A stretch of DNA of 44,588 bases from an uncultured Candidatus Saccharimonas sp. (GCA_943353855.1 CALRBD010000003.1:1-44588); one strand, 5' to 3'. Positions 1-8,568 are shown, numbered from the stretch's first letter. The notes: generated from the letters alone by a model not told the origin. Numbers and translations are program-made.

Positions 1-1098
1 AAGCATAAATATCCAAAATCTAAGCTTATCTATGCAATAGGTAAGAACGATTCCTTAATTCATCTGCCAGAAAATGATCCAGCAATTGAAAAGGTATTTT
101 CTATTCGTTCTGGCAAGTTCCGTCGCTATCATGGAGAAGGCATAAAGCAGATCTTTGATATTCCAACACTGCTTAAGAATATTCGTGATTTCTTCTATGT
201 AATTATTGGATTTTTCCAGGCGCTAGGCATGATCCGTAAAGAACGTCCTGATGCAATCTTTATTAAAGGTGGATTTGTGGGCGTACCAGTTGGTCTTGCA
301 GCGGCAGTCTGCGGTATTCCATATACGACCCATGATTCTGACGCAGTTCCAGGCTTAGCTAATAGAATAATTAGTCGTTGGGCTCGTAAAAATACTGTTG
401 CAATGCCGGTAGAGAACTATAGCTATGACAAAGCTAAGATGATCCAGGTTGGTGTTCCTATTGGTGAGCAGTATCGACCAGTTAGTGCCAGTAAGCGATC
501 CCAGTATTTACAATCCATTGGTATTCCCAATGATTCTCAACTTATTCTCGTAACTGGTGGTGGACTGGGTGCTCAAAGATTAAATACAGCAATAACAAAA
601 ATATCAAAGCAGTTATTGTCCCGTTATCCGCATTTATATATAGTTCATATTACTGGCCCTAATAACGAAGACCAAGTACGCAAACAATACGATAAGGTAC
701 AGGATTCAGCACAGCGAGTTATCATCAAACCCTTCATAGATGATATGTATGTTTACACGGGTGCTGCAGACGTAGTTATTTCTCGGGCTGGAGCAAATAG
801 CTTGGCTGAACTTGCTGCTCAACAAAAGGCATGTATTATCGTTCCAAACCCACAGCTGACAGGTGGTCATCAAACTAAGAACGCTGAAGTGTTACAGAAG
901 TCCAAAGCCGTTATGGTTATTTCTGACTCTCAAATCGTTAAAAATCCAGAACTACTTCTTCGGGATATTGAACATCTCCTTAAAGATAATAACGCCCGTA
1001 AGGAACTTGCTGAGGCTTTTCATGATACTGCTGACACTGCCGCTGCTGAAAAACTTGCAGAGATTATAATAGGCACAGCGAACGGAACTAGAGCGTAG
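1..1098 (+). CDS. murG: UDP-N-acetylglucosamine--N-acetylmuramyl-(pentapeptide) pyrophosphoryl-undecaprenol N-acetylglucosamine transferase, 5' truncated by window edge
   Basis: Frame 1 is open from base 1 (KHKYPKSKLIYAIG...), so the listed ORF at 229 is only an internal start. Contains IFIKGGFVGVPVGLAA, ILVTGGGLGAQRLN and VISRAGANSLAELAA, typical of MurG (GT28). Confidence 0.92.
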   Translation, partial: KHKYPKSKLIYAIGKNDSLIHLPENDPAIEKVFSIRSGKFRRYHGEGIKQIFDIPTLLKNIRDFFYVIIGFFQALGMIRKERPDAIFIKGGFVGVPVGLAAAVCGIPYTTHDSDAVPGLANRIISRWARKNTVAMPVENYSYDKAKMIQVGVPIGEQYRPVSASKRSQYLQSIGIPNDSQLILVTGGGLGAQRLNTAITKISKQLLSRYPHLYIVHITGPNNEDQVRKQYDKVQDSAQRVIIKPFIDDMYVYTGAADVVISRAGANSLAELAAQQKACIIVPNPQLTGGHQTKNAEVLQKSKAVMVISDSQIVKNPELLLRDIEHLLKDNNARKELAEAFHDTADTAAAEKLAEIIIGTANGTRA

Positions 1099-2003
1099 TG
1101 CTAGGCCGAAATAAAAAACAAGTCGAGGGCACACATTCAAGACGTTCTATATCAAGCCCTTCAGCTCAGAAGAACTTTTTCTCTTATCATGCAAACAGGT
1201 CCAATGAATCCGGAGCACGGAGCAGGGAAGAGACCCCTGTTAGACGAGGTTCGGTTGCTTTTAAATGGAAGCATATACCGACCTTAATTGCTGCAATTGC
1301 AATTGGTGTAAGCGTCCTCTATGCACTAACACTAAACAACAGAGTTACTATTAAGACTCTAGGTAAAAAAACTCCGCTACTACGGGATCAAAAAGTTTAT
1401 CAGGATGAAGCAAATAGCATATTAAACGATTCGATATTCAATAAAACTAAACTTACTATCAGTACCGACAAATTTGAAGATCGGATGAAAGAAGAATTCC
1501 CAGAACTTGGTGTCGTATCAATGACTATACCCATAATGGGCCGATCGCCTTTAGTGGAGCTAGTTTCAGATAACCCTAAGCTTCTAATAACTAGCCAAGA
1601 TGGCGTATTCGTATTAAACCAGAACGGTAAGGCTATTGCCCGGCTTAAAGATGTACCAGGAGTCTCAAGTCTTAATCTACCAACCGTAAACGATGATACA
1701 AACATTCCAATAAAAGTAGGGAAGGGAGTACTTTCAACAAAGGACGTCACATTCATTACCTCACTTATTTACCAACTGAATGCTAAGGGGATTACAGTAT
1801 CAAACATCAAGCTACCCAAGGAGGCTGCAGAGATACGAGTTGAAATTGTTGGCCAAAAGTACTTTGTGAAGTTTAGTCTAATGAGTGATCCTAGGATCGC
1901 AGCAGGGCAGTTTATTGCAATATACAATAAACTCCGGGCAGAGCAGGGAGCAGTGAAAGAATACATCGATGCCCGTGTAGAAGAAAAGATATTCTACAAG
2001 TAG
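1098..2003 (+). CDS. ftsQ: FtsQ/DivIB-like cell division protein (N-terminal TM, POTRA-like region)
   Basis: GTG start overlaps the murG stop. Basic cytoplasmic N-terminus, single TM (IPTLIAAIAIGVSVLYALTL), extracytoplasmic beta-rich domain. murG-ftsQ synteny. Confidence 0.65.
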   Translation: MLGRNKKQVEGTHSRRSISSPSAQKNFFSYHANRSNESGARSREETPVRRGSVAFKWKHIPTLIAAIAIGVSVLYALTLNNRVTIKTLGKKTPLLRDQKVYQDEANSILNDSIFNKTKLTISTDKFEDRMKEEFPELGVVSMTIPIMGRSPLVELVSDNPKLLITSQDGVFVLNQNGKAIARLKDVPGVSSLNLPTVNDDTNIPIKVGKGVLSTKDVTFITSLIYQLNAKGITVSNIKLPKEAAEIRVEIVGQKYFVKFSLMSDPRIAAGQFIAIYNKLRAEQGAVKEYIDARVEEKIFYK

Positions 2004-2668
2004 ACGTAACTCATAGACCATAGCAAACAATCCGAAACTACAATTAGGCAAGGAAGACTGCGCACTAAGGTCGTGAGTTATGGTCTTCTCCTCCCCCTCC
2101 TTTTTTAACAAAGAATGTTCGTATTTTGTTCAATGAGTAATATCAGTGCGTGTTACAAATTAGTATAAAACCATAATGAAACAGGGTATAAGTCAAATAA
2201 AAGGGGGTGTAGAAATATATAAAAGGATACATATAAAAGCATATATAAAGCAACAAAAGTCAAATAATGCAAATAACGTTGTGGAAAACTTTTTGCGACA
2301 TGTGCATAGTAACTGTAGATCCCAGGACTCAGCTAGTATAGGCCTTGTTATAGAGTAGTACGCGCGGCTACCATTATTAGTTTTATACGTTAGTTAGGGT
2401 TTATGCACTAGCAGTGCCCTACAATAGTGGTATCAGTAGGTCTCTTTATATCCTATATGTGAGTCGCAAAATATACATTGTGCGACGTCTTGTATGTACC
2501 TAAGACTTAACGCACTACCGATTTCACCCTGGTTTTCTCCCTGTTTTTTTGTTTGTATTTATTGTGCTTTACCCTACGCACCCTTATCTATCTTGTTCTT
2601 TAAGGCTTAACGGTTAGACTATCCTGCCTTTTGCCATATATAGTGTTCGTAAAATGTTCGTATAGTGT

Positions 2669-3187
2669 TTAACCGCGTAATAGTGGCTCGATGTCTAGGA
2701 AAGTCCAAGCTCCAGTATCGCTGTTCTGAACGAACTGCCTTGCACTTAGGTCGGCTAGCTTATTTGAGGCCTGCTTATATCGCCTTATTCCCTGCCATAT
2801 CGAATAGGGACGTATTTTTGGCAATCTCGAATCTTCGTGCGGTATTATCTCAACTTCCGCGGCTAAAATATAACCGCTTGGTATAAGTCCATTTTGGCCA
2901 TGGGCTCTATAGTAGTTTTCTAGAACTTTGTCTGCCGGGTAGAGTCCAAACCTATGAGGGACTATTTCAGTCTGCGTGTGGTATGCCAGCAGTCTAAATT
3001 CATGCTGTGCGCTTTTGAGTCTAGTCTCAAGGTCACTATCGCTTGGGCCAGCTGTAAATACTGGGCGTATAAACCTATCTTCTCCATCCTGTAAGGCAGA
3101 ACTAAGCTGCATCTCAGAACTCATCAGCAGGCGGCGTTCTTGTACTTCAAAAATTGGTAAACTGGTATCGTTTTGGTCTAGGGACAT
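2669..3187 (-). CDS. hypothetical protein (172 aa)
   Basis: Intact ORF followed upstream by the sigma-r4/HARE gene on the same strand. No family recognised. Confidence 0.6.
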   Translation of the reverse strand: MSLDQNDTSLPIFEVQERRLLMSSEMQLSSALQDGEDRFIRPVFTAGPSDSDLETRLKSAQHEFRLLAYHTQTEIVPHRFGLYPADKVLENYYRAHGQNGLIPSGYILAAEVEIIPHEDSRLPKIRPYSIWQGIRRYKQASNKLADLSARQFVQNSDTGAWTFLDIEPLLRG

Positions 3188-3208
3188 TTAATATCCTTTT
3201 TGAAATAT

Positions 3209-4249
3209 TTAAGCTTCGTTGAGTGTATATGTTGCTTTTGCAACTCGCTTGAACTGAGTCTTGCCCTGTAGGTTTAGAAGGATTGTAGTTTCCTTGACGT
3301 GCCTACTCTCAAGTACTCTTTTGACTATTTCTTCACGATGAAGAGGTTCACCGGCTTTTTTCAATACATCAGTAATGATGTCAGCTACTGTACCTTTCGC
3401 GTATCCCCACTCTTTGAGAGCATAGATACCACGGCCGATAAGTACAAAGCGTCCATCTTTAATTAGCTCATTATGAATTGCTTGAGTAGTCACATTCTTG
3501 CGCTTAAACTCTGAACCCTTAATTGCTTTAGCGATCTCATTAAAGTGCATAGGCTTGCCATTAACACTTAAGATAACGTAGATCTTATCGCGAATGTTCT
3601 TAGGGTTTACTAGTGGCCATTTAATGAGGCCCCATAGTCCGTTAAGGGTAGCAAGCTGCTTGCTTGTACTTGCGAGAGCGGCTGCGTTCTTGACACTTTT
3701 AATCGATGCTTCGTTAGCTATAGCATCTATCTTAGCTGGTTTACCGAGCTTCTTGATAGAAGTAATTATGTTATCTACGCTTGCTTTTACCTGCGCTGCA
3801 TCATTAGTAGCTTTAATGCTAACAGCGTGATGGAAGTGATCGTTATCTTCAATAACATGTAGTGACGGGCTTAAATGTGACAAGAATGAGATTCTGGATT
3901 GTGTTAGCTTGTCGTTGTCTCCGGTATAAAGACTTGTCAGAACTTTAACGCGAGCAATATCACCAACTGTATTTAGGTGATTCTTTAGCTTTTCCTCAAA
4001 GTCTTTTATGTGTGGTAGGTCGGATTCAGAAGCAGCTTTAAGCTTTATGACTACTGATTTTTCAAGCTGACGGACACGTTCCCGAGTGATACCAAGTAAT
4101 TCACCGATCTGTTCAAGTGTTTCTTTTCGATCAAAAAGACCAAAACGACGTTCGATAATCTCTCGCTCTCGTTCACGTTCAATGGTTGCGATGACGTCTT
4201 TAACCATCTGCTCCATTGTAGTTGTTCCGGTTTGTGCTGTTTCTGCCAT
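3209..4249 (-). CDS. sigma-70 region 4-like HTH protein fused to HARE-HTH (RpoE-delta-like) domains
   Basis: IIERRFGLFDRKETLEQIGELLGITRERVRQLEKSVVIKLK matches sigma70 region 4. C-terminal segments (IRDKIYVILSVNGKPMHFNEIAKAI... and VADIITDVLKKAGEPLHREEIVKRVL) look like HARE-HTH repeats. Confidence 0.75.
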   Translation of the reverse strand: MAETAQTGTTTMEQMVKDVIATIEREREREIIERRFGLFDRKETLEQIGELLGITRERVRQLEKSVVIKLKAASESDLPHIKDFEEKLKNHLNTVGDIARVKVLTSLYTGDNDKLTQSRISFLSHLSPSLHVIEDNDHFHHAVSIKATNDAAQVKASVDNIITSIKKLGKPAKIDAIANEASIKSVKNAAALASTSKQLATLNGLWGLIKWPLVNPKNIRDKIYVILSVNGKPMHFNEIAKAIKGSEFKRKNVTTQAIHNELIKDGRFVLIGRGIYALKEWGYAKGTVADIITDVLKKAGEPLHREEIVKRVLESRHVKETTILLNLQGKTQFKRVAKATYTLNEA

Positions 4250-4296
4250 TATGGTGTTTCCCTAACCTGTTATAATTATTAACAAATTTCTATACA

Positions 4297-4325
4297 ATTA
4301 TATAACTATACTGGGTATAAGTCAA
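4297..4325 (-). promoter_or_regulatory. predicted sigma70-type promoter for the 3209-4249 gene
   Basis: Minus strand reads TTGACT-N17-TATAAT, about 50 nt upstream of the ATG. Confidence 0.65.
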
Positions 4326-4465
4326 ATATGTATTCTCGTAACCATATTCTATCAGCTAGTAGCATATTCCGCATAAAAGTTATCTGTTTGTATTACTGTA
4401 AAATCGACTTGGAATAGATACAAATATGTGGAAAAACACAGAAAAAAATACAATGATCGGTTGGT

Positions 4466-6760
4466 TTAAGCAGCTTTCTTTTTGCGTCGTGTGAAGCGTT
4501 TTTTATCTGGAGCTTCTTCGAGTAGCTTTATCGCTTGTTCATGGGTAATTTTCTTAGGCTCAACATCTTTCGGTATCTTGGCGTTCTTCTTGCCATTAGT
4601 AATATATGGGCCATATTGACCATTAAGAACTTTTACGCCGTCACCGAAGTCATTAATGTTCTTTTCAGCTTCTTTTTTAAGTTTTTCAGCGTATAGATCT
4701 AATGATTCTTCTAGTGTAATTTTCATAGGATCAAGTGGCTTTATTGATACGAATAGCTTATCTATTTGAATATATGGACCAAATCGTCCGATGTTGGCTT
4801 TAATCGGTAAACCTTCCTTAGTCTCACCTACTAAGCGCGGTAGCTTGAACATTTCAAGTGCTTCTTCGAGTGTTACTGTCTCTATCTTTGTTCCTGTAGG
4901 TAGCGGAGCGAACGTAGGCTTTGGGTCATCTGATTGCTCTCCTCGCTGCAACATTGGTCCGTAGCGCCCAAATCGTGCAAAAATTGGTACTTTACCCTTT
5001 GGATCATCTCCAATGTGGCGTGTTTGCGTTGCTTCTGCTCTGGAAATATCGGCACTTGCCTCTACTAGCTTATGGAAAGGTCCATAGAACTTTTCAAGTA
5101 CTTCAACGCGGTTTTTCTTGTTTTCCGCTATTTCATCTAGATCCTGCTCTACTGTTTTTGTGAAATCGTAATCCATAACTTCACTGAAGTGTTTAACTAG
5201 AAAATCAGTCACAACTTTCCCTGTGTCTGTCGGGAACAGTTTATTGGAATCTTTTCCGTAGGCTATTTTCTCTTCAGTTTGGAGAACTTTGCCCTTCTTT
5301 AGGGTAATGCGCTGAATATTTCTTTCTTGTCCCTCAAGATCGCTGCGTTCAACATAGCCTCGTGTCTGGATGGTGCTAATAGTGCTTGCATAGGTACTTG
5401 GACGCCCGATACCCATTTCCTCAAGTTTGCGCACAAGAGACGCTTCTGTGTAGCGTGCTGGTCCACGACTAAGGTTTTCAAGGCCATCTGCGCTGACTAA
5501 TGTAAGTGGGTCACCTGCTTCGAGTGGCGGCAAAAGAGAATCATCTTTACTCCGCCCATAAGCTTTTAGGTAGCCATCGAAAATAACTACTTCTCCCTTG
5601 GCCTCGAGGACTTCTTTAGTTTTTGAGGCAGTTATGCTAATAGTTGTCTTCTCTAGTTTTGCTGGTTGCATCTGCGTGGAAATAGTTCGACGCCAGATAA
5701 GACTATATAGTTTAGACTGCTGCGCATCGGCCCCAGCCTCTTCTACCTTAATATTTGTTGGTCTAATCGCTTCGTGGGCTTCTTGTGCGCCGGCACTTTT
5801 AGATTTAAAAGTTCTAAATTGGTAGTAATCTTGGCCATAGCGTTTAACTATATATTCACTCATTGCATCAGTCGCTACTTTAGAAAGCGCTACAGAGTCG
5901 GTACGCATGTAAGTGATTAATCCTGCTTCGTATAGCTTTTGGGCAAGCTGCATGGTCGTACGAGGGCTAAAGCCTATCTTATTGCTCGCCTCTTGCTGCA
6001 ATGTACTAGTTATAAATGGAGCCGATGGATTTCGGATGCTTGGTTTGCGACTAATATCTGAGACACTGAATTCACTTTCATTAAATGCTTCAAGAATTTT
6101 CAGTACTGAGGCTGCATCCTGATACTTTTTACTAGCTTCTGCGAGTAGTTCTGTGCCATCTTTTAGCTTTAATTCAGCAGTCACCTTATAAGATGACTCT
6201 GCATCGTGCTTTTCAATTTCCCGCTCACGCTCGACGACAAGTCTTACGGCAACGCTCTGCACTCTTCCTGCACTAAGCTGAGGACGTACTTTTCGCCATA
6301 GTACAGGACTTAATTCAAACCCTACAAGATAATCAAGAGCTTGACGAGCTTGCTGAGCTTCAACAAGTGGTAAGTCTATTGTTCGTGGGTTCTTAATAGC
6401 GTGATCGAGCGCATTTTTAGTAATTTCATGAAATACAATTCGTTTGGTTGTTTTAGGGTCAAGCTTTAATACTTCAGCTAAATGCCAAGCAATAGCCTCT
6501 CCTTCTCGGTCTTCATCAGATGCGAGCCAGATAGTATCGGCAGTTTTTGCTTGTTTTTTAAGTTCAGCAATAGTTTTCTTTTTGTCTGGATTAATCTCAA
6601 ATATAGGTTCGAATTTGTTTTTAACATCTATGCTGCCATTCTTGCTTGGTAACGAACGAATGTGGCCCATGCTGCTTTTAACGACAAAGTCACTACCGAG
6701 GTATTTCTCGATAGTTTTAGCTTTTGCTGGGGACTCTACGATAACAAGGTTCTTTGACAT
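4466..6760 (-). CDS. topA: DNA topoisomerase I
   Basis: MSKNLVIVESPAKAKTIEKYLG, DEDREGEAIAWHL, SAGRVQSVAVRLVVERE, GLITYMRTDS, GIGRPSTYASTI. C-terminal topo_C repeats (RFGRYGPML, GRFGPYIQ, GQYGPYIT). Confidence 0.97.
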   Translation of the reverse strand: MSKNLVIVESPAKAKTIEKYLGSDFVVKSSMGHIRSLPSKNGSIDVKNKFEPIFEINPDKKKTIAELKKQAKTADTIWLASDEDREGEAIAWHLAEVLKLDPKTTKRIVFHEITKNALDHAIKNPRTIDLPLVEAQQARQALDYLVGFELSPVLWRKVRPQLSAGRVQSVAVRLVVEREREIEKHDAESSYKVTAELKLKDGTELLAEASKKYQDAASVLKILEAFNESEFSVSDISRKPSIRNPSAPFITSTLQQEASNKIGFSPRTTMQLAQKLYEAGLITYMRTDSVALSKVATDAMSEYIVKRYGQDYYQFRTFKSKSAGAQEAHEAIRPTNIKVEEAGADAQQSKLYSLIWRRTISTQMQPAKLEKTTISITASKTKEVLEAKGEVVIFDGYLKAYGRSKDDSLLPPLEAGDPLTLVSADGLENLSRGPARYTEASLVRKLEEMGIGRPSTYASTISTIQTRGYVERSDLEGQERNIQRITLKKGKVLQTEEKIAYGKDSNKLFPTDTGKVVTDFLVKHFSEVMDYDFTKTVEQDLDEIAENKKNRVEVLEKFYGPFHKLVEASADISRAEATQTRHIGDDPKGKVPIFARFGRYGPMLQRGEQSDDPKPTFAPLPTGTKIETVTLEEALEMFKLPRLVGETKEGLPIKANIGRFGPYIQIDKLFVSIKPLDPMKITLEESLDLYAEKLKKEAEKNINDFGDGVKVLNGQYGPYITNGKKNAKIPKDVEPKKITHEQAIKLLEEAPDKKRFTRRKKKAA

Positions 6761-6937
6761 ATTGCTTAAGTATAACGTTTCTTTATTAATAACAAAGCGT
6801 AAGATTATATGAATTAGATAACAAATGCAAATTTATTCAATCAATTCACACTGTTCTAATCCCATCTTTCGTATACTGCTTATCGTTATGCATAGATAAA
6901 CACTATATTGCGAAATACACAATAATACATAATGGTA

Positions 6938-6966
6938 TTGACTTTATGAAATATTTTTGTTATTAT
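6938..6966 (+). promoter_or_regulatory. predicted sigma70 promoter of a noncoding RNA gene
   Basis: TTGACT (6938-6943), 17-bp spacer, TATTAT (6961-6966); one mismatch per hexamer from consensus. No ORF follows for ~380 nt. Confidence 0.65.
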
Positions 6967-6972
6967 TGCAAC

Positions 6973-7316
6973 TTGTAATTCCTATTTTTTAGGTTTTACG
7001 TACCTTCTACCCCAAATTCTAACAATTGTTAGATTGTTTTAGAGCGTTAGAGCCTTAAGTTGTTACCCTCCACTTATCTTTCGTTGTTCTTGGTTTACCA
7101 AGTTCACGCTCTAAAACAAACTAACCCCTTTAACTAGCACCCACCGACTGTTTACAGATGGTGGTCCCGATTTCAAAGTGAGTCGAACAGATGATCTCGA
7201 TTTTTAATCGAGGCGGCACAGGCCATTATATATTTTAGGTTCTGATGCTTCACTCGGGTGGGTTGAAGGGTGTAATGAGCCTCTAGCGGTGCCCACCCCC
7301 TCTAGAGGCTCTTTTT
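6973..7316 (+). ncRNA. putative structured noncoding RNA or long leader (~345 nt), family not recognised
   Basis: Strong promoter upstream. Imperfect 20-bp inverted repeat GTTAGATTGTTTTAGAGCGT (7028-7047) / ACGCTCTAAAACAAACTAAC (7106-7125), one mismatch. Hairpins at 7089-7102 (CTTGG-TTTA-CCAAG), 7141-7164 (CCACCGACTG-TTTA-CAGATGGTGG) and 7196-7212 (CTCGATT-TTT-AATCGAG). Ends in an intrinsic terminator. No coding ORF on this strand. Confidence 0.6.
7277..7316 (+). terminator. Rho-independent terminator
   Basis: Perfect 10-bp stem GAGCCTCTAG (7277-7286) / CTAGAGGCTC (7302-7311) followed by TTTTT (7312-7316). Confidence 0.88.
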
Positions 7317-7347
7317 GTTTTTATAAAAGTATGGCAATCTATTATGG

Positions 7348-7938
7348 ATGATAGACCATACCTTGCCTGAATCGCGTATCGCCTTCTCCGGTTTTAGTGT
7401 GGACGCTCTTGAGTGTTGTCTAGAATACGGCGCCGCAAAATTATCACGAATTATTTCAGAAGAATCTCTTAATCTTCTAAGAGACAAAGGCGTTCCTCAA
7501 TCCCCCGCTCTATTATCGACAAGAATGCCCGAGATTGTAGGTTTTTTGAACCTTTTGGATATCAGAGACCTTGAAGATAGCAAATTAGTTGTAGATGTTA
7601 TCGACCCCTATCCCAATATTGGATCAGCCATGGAGGCTCATGTAGATAGTACTGCTCGCAAAGGCGTATCACTTCTAGTTCCATACTTAGGGTCACGGGC
7701 CCTATTTTCTTGCGATACTGAACCATATGACATCAATAATACGCCGCGTTTTCAAACGACATATGGACCTGGTGATGCAATACTATTACGACAAAATATT
7801 AACTCCGTGAACCAAGAGCCACGTAGCCTTAACCAGGCATGGCATATGGGAGTTGCTTCCGAGCATAGGACTCTAGTAACTATTGATTATCTTAGTGATC
7901 ATATTGCGGTTAGAGAATCGCTAACCGATAATAAATGA
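7348..7938 (+). CDS. orphan protein, possible 2OG-Fe(II) oxygenase-like fold
   Basis: 196 aa ORF with AHVDST ... YGPGDAILL ... WHMGVASEHRTLVTIDY, an H-x-D...H...R arrangement. 18-nt tail-to-tail overlap with pth. Confidence 0.55.
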   Translation: MIDHTLPESRIAFSGFSVDALECCLEYGAAKLSRIISEESLNLLRDKGVPQSPALLSTRMPEIVGFLNLLDIRDLEDSKLVVDVIDPYPNIGSAMEAHVDSTARKGVSLLVPYLGSRALFSCDTEPYDINNTPRFQTTYGPGDAILLRQNINSVNQEPRSLNQAWHMGVASEHRTLVTIDYLSDHIAVRESLTDNK

Positions 7939-8568
7939 TCTAGTTTCAGTAGACAATTTGTGCTGGAAAACTGATTCAATAAGTATACTTTCTGTTTCTC
8001 GTAGGAGCGCAGATGTGTGAGCTTTTTCACTACTATTAAAAGGTTTTAGTACGAAATCTTTAGTGTCTCCATTAGGCTTATCTGGATTATCAATACCTAT
8101 TCGAACTCTACCAAAATCTTCGCCACAATGAGAGATGAGCGACTTAATGCCATTATGTCCTGCCGAACTACCACCAATGCTGGTGCGGATCTGACCGTAC
8201 GGTAGTGCTAACTCATCGTGAACGACAATAGTTTGAGCATTGGCTATTTTATAAAAAGATTGAACTGCCTGAACTGCTCGCCCGCTATCATTCATGAAAG
8301 TTGTAGGTTTAATGACTATGACTCTAGTTCCGCCAAAAATACCACTGACAATATCACAAGATAAGTCTTTTTTGGTTACCCACTGTCCAAATTCATCATG
8401 ACCAGCTACAAAAGCGTTTAAGCAGTCAAATCCGGCATTATGACGCGTTCCTGCGTAAGAATCACCTGGATTACCAAGTCCGACGATCAACAGCGTCTGC
8501 TGGCCTCCTATGGTGTATAGAGGAGCATGTTTTACGTCTGAATGTATCTTCTTTTGAAATAATCCCAT
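7921..8568 (-). CDS. pth: peptidyl-tRNA hydrolase
   Basis: LIVGLGNPGDSYAGTRHNAGFDCL, VIKPTTFMNDSGRAV, VVHDELALPYGQIR, GGSSAGHNGIKSL. Confidence 0.95.
   Translation of the reverse strand: MGLFQKKIHSDVKHAPLYTIGGQQTLLIVGLGNPGDSYAGTRHNAGFDCLNAFVAGHDEFGQWVTKKDLSCDIVSGIFGGTRVIVIKPTTFMNDSGRAVQAVQSFYKIANAQTIVVHDELALPYGQIRTSIGGSSAGHNGIKSLISHCGEDFGRVRIGIDNPDKPNGDTKDFVLKPFNSSEKAHTSALLRETESILIESVFQHKLSTETRSFIIG

Noticed and set aside
2279-2290. TTGTGGAAAA (and TGTGGAAAA near 4427) resembling DnaA boxes
   Set aside because: Isolated imperfect matches, no cluster, no dnaA/dnaN nearby. Insufficient to propose an origin.
2176-2358. 60-aa ORF in the ftsQ downstream gap
   Set aside because: Composition follows the AT-rich noncoding sequence (repeated ATATAAA/K-rich). 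No convincing start context or homology signature.
7028-7125. GTTTTAGAGC...GCTCTAAAAC resembles Cas9 repeat/tracrRNA anti-repeat sequences
   Set aside because: It is a single inverted pair with ~58 nt between arms. There is no repeat-spacer array and no cas gene in the window. The similarity is better explained as one long RNA stem.
7183-7240. tRNA-Lys-like anticodon arm (CTCGA-TTTTTAA-TCGAG) within the putative ncRNA
   Set aside because: I could not assemble acceptor, D and T arms around it. Likely just a hairpin with a T-rich loop.
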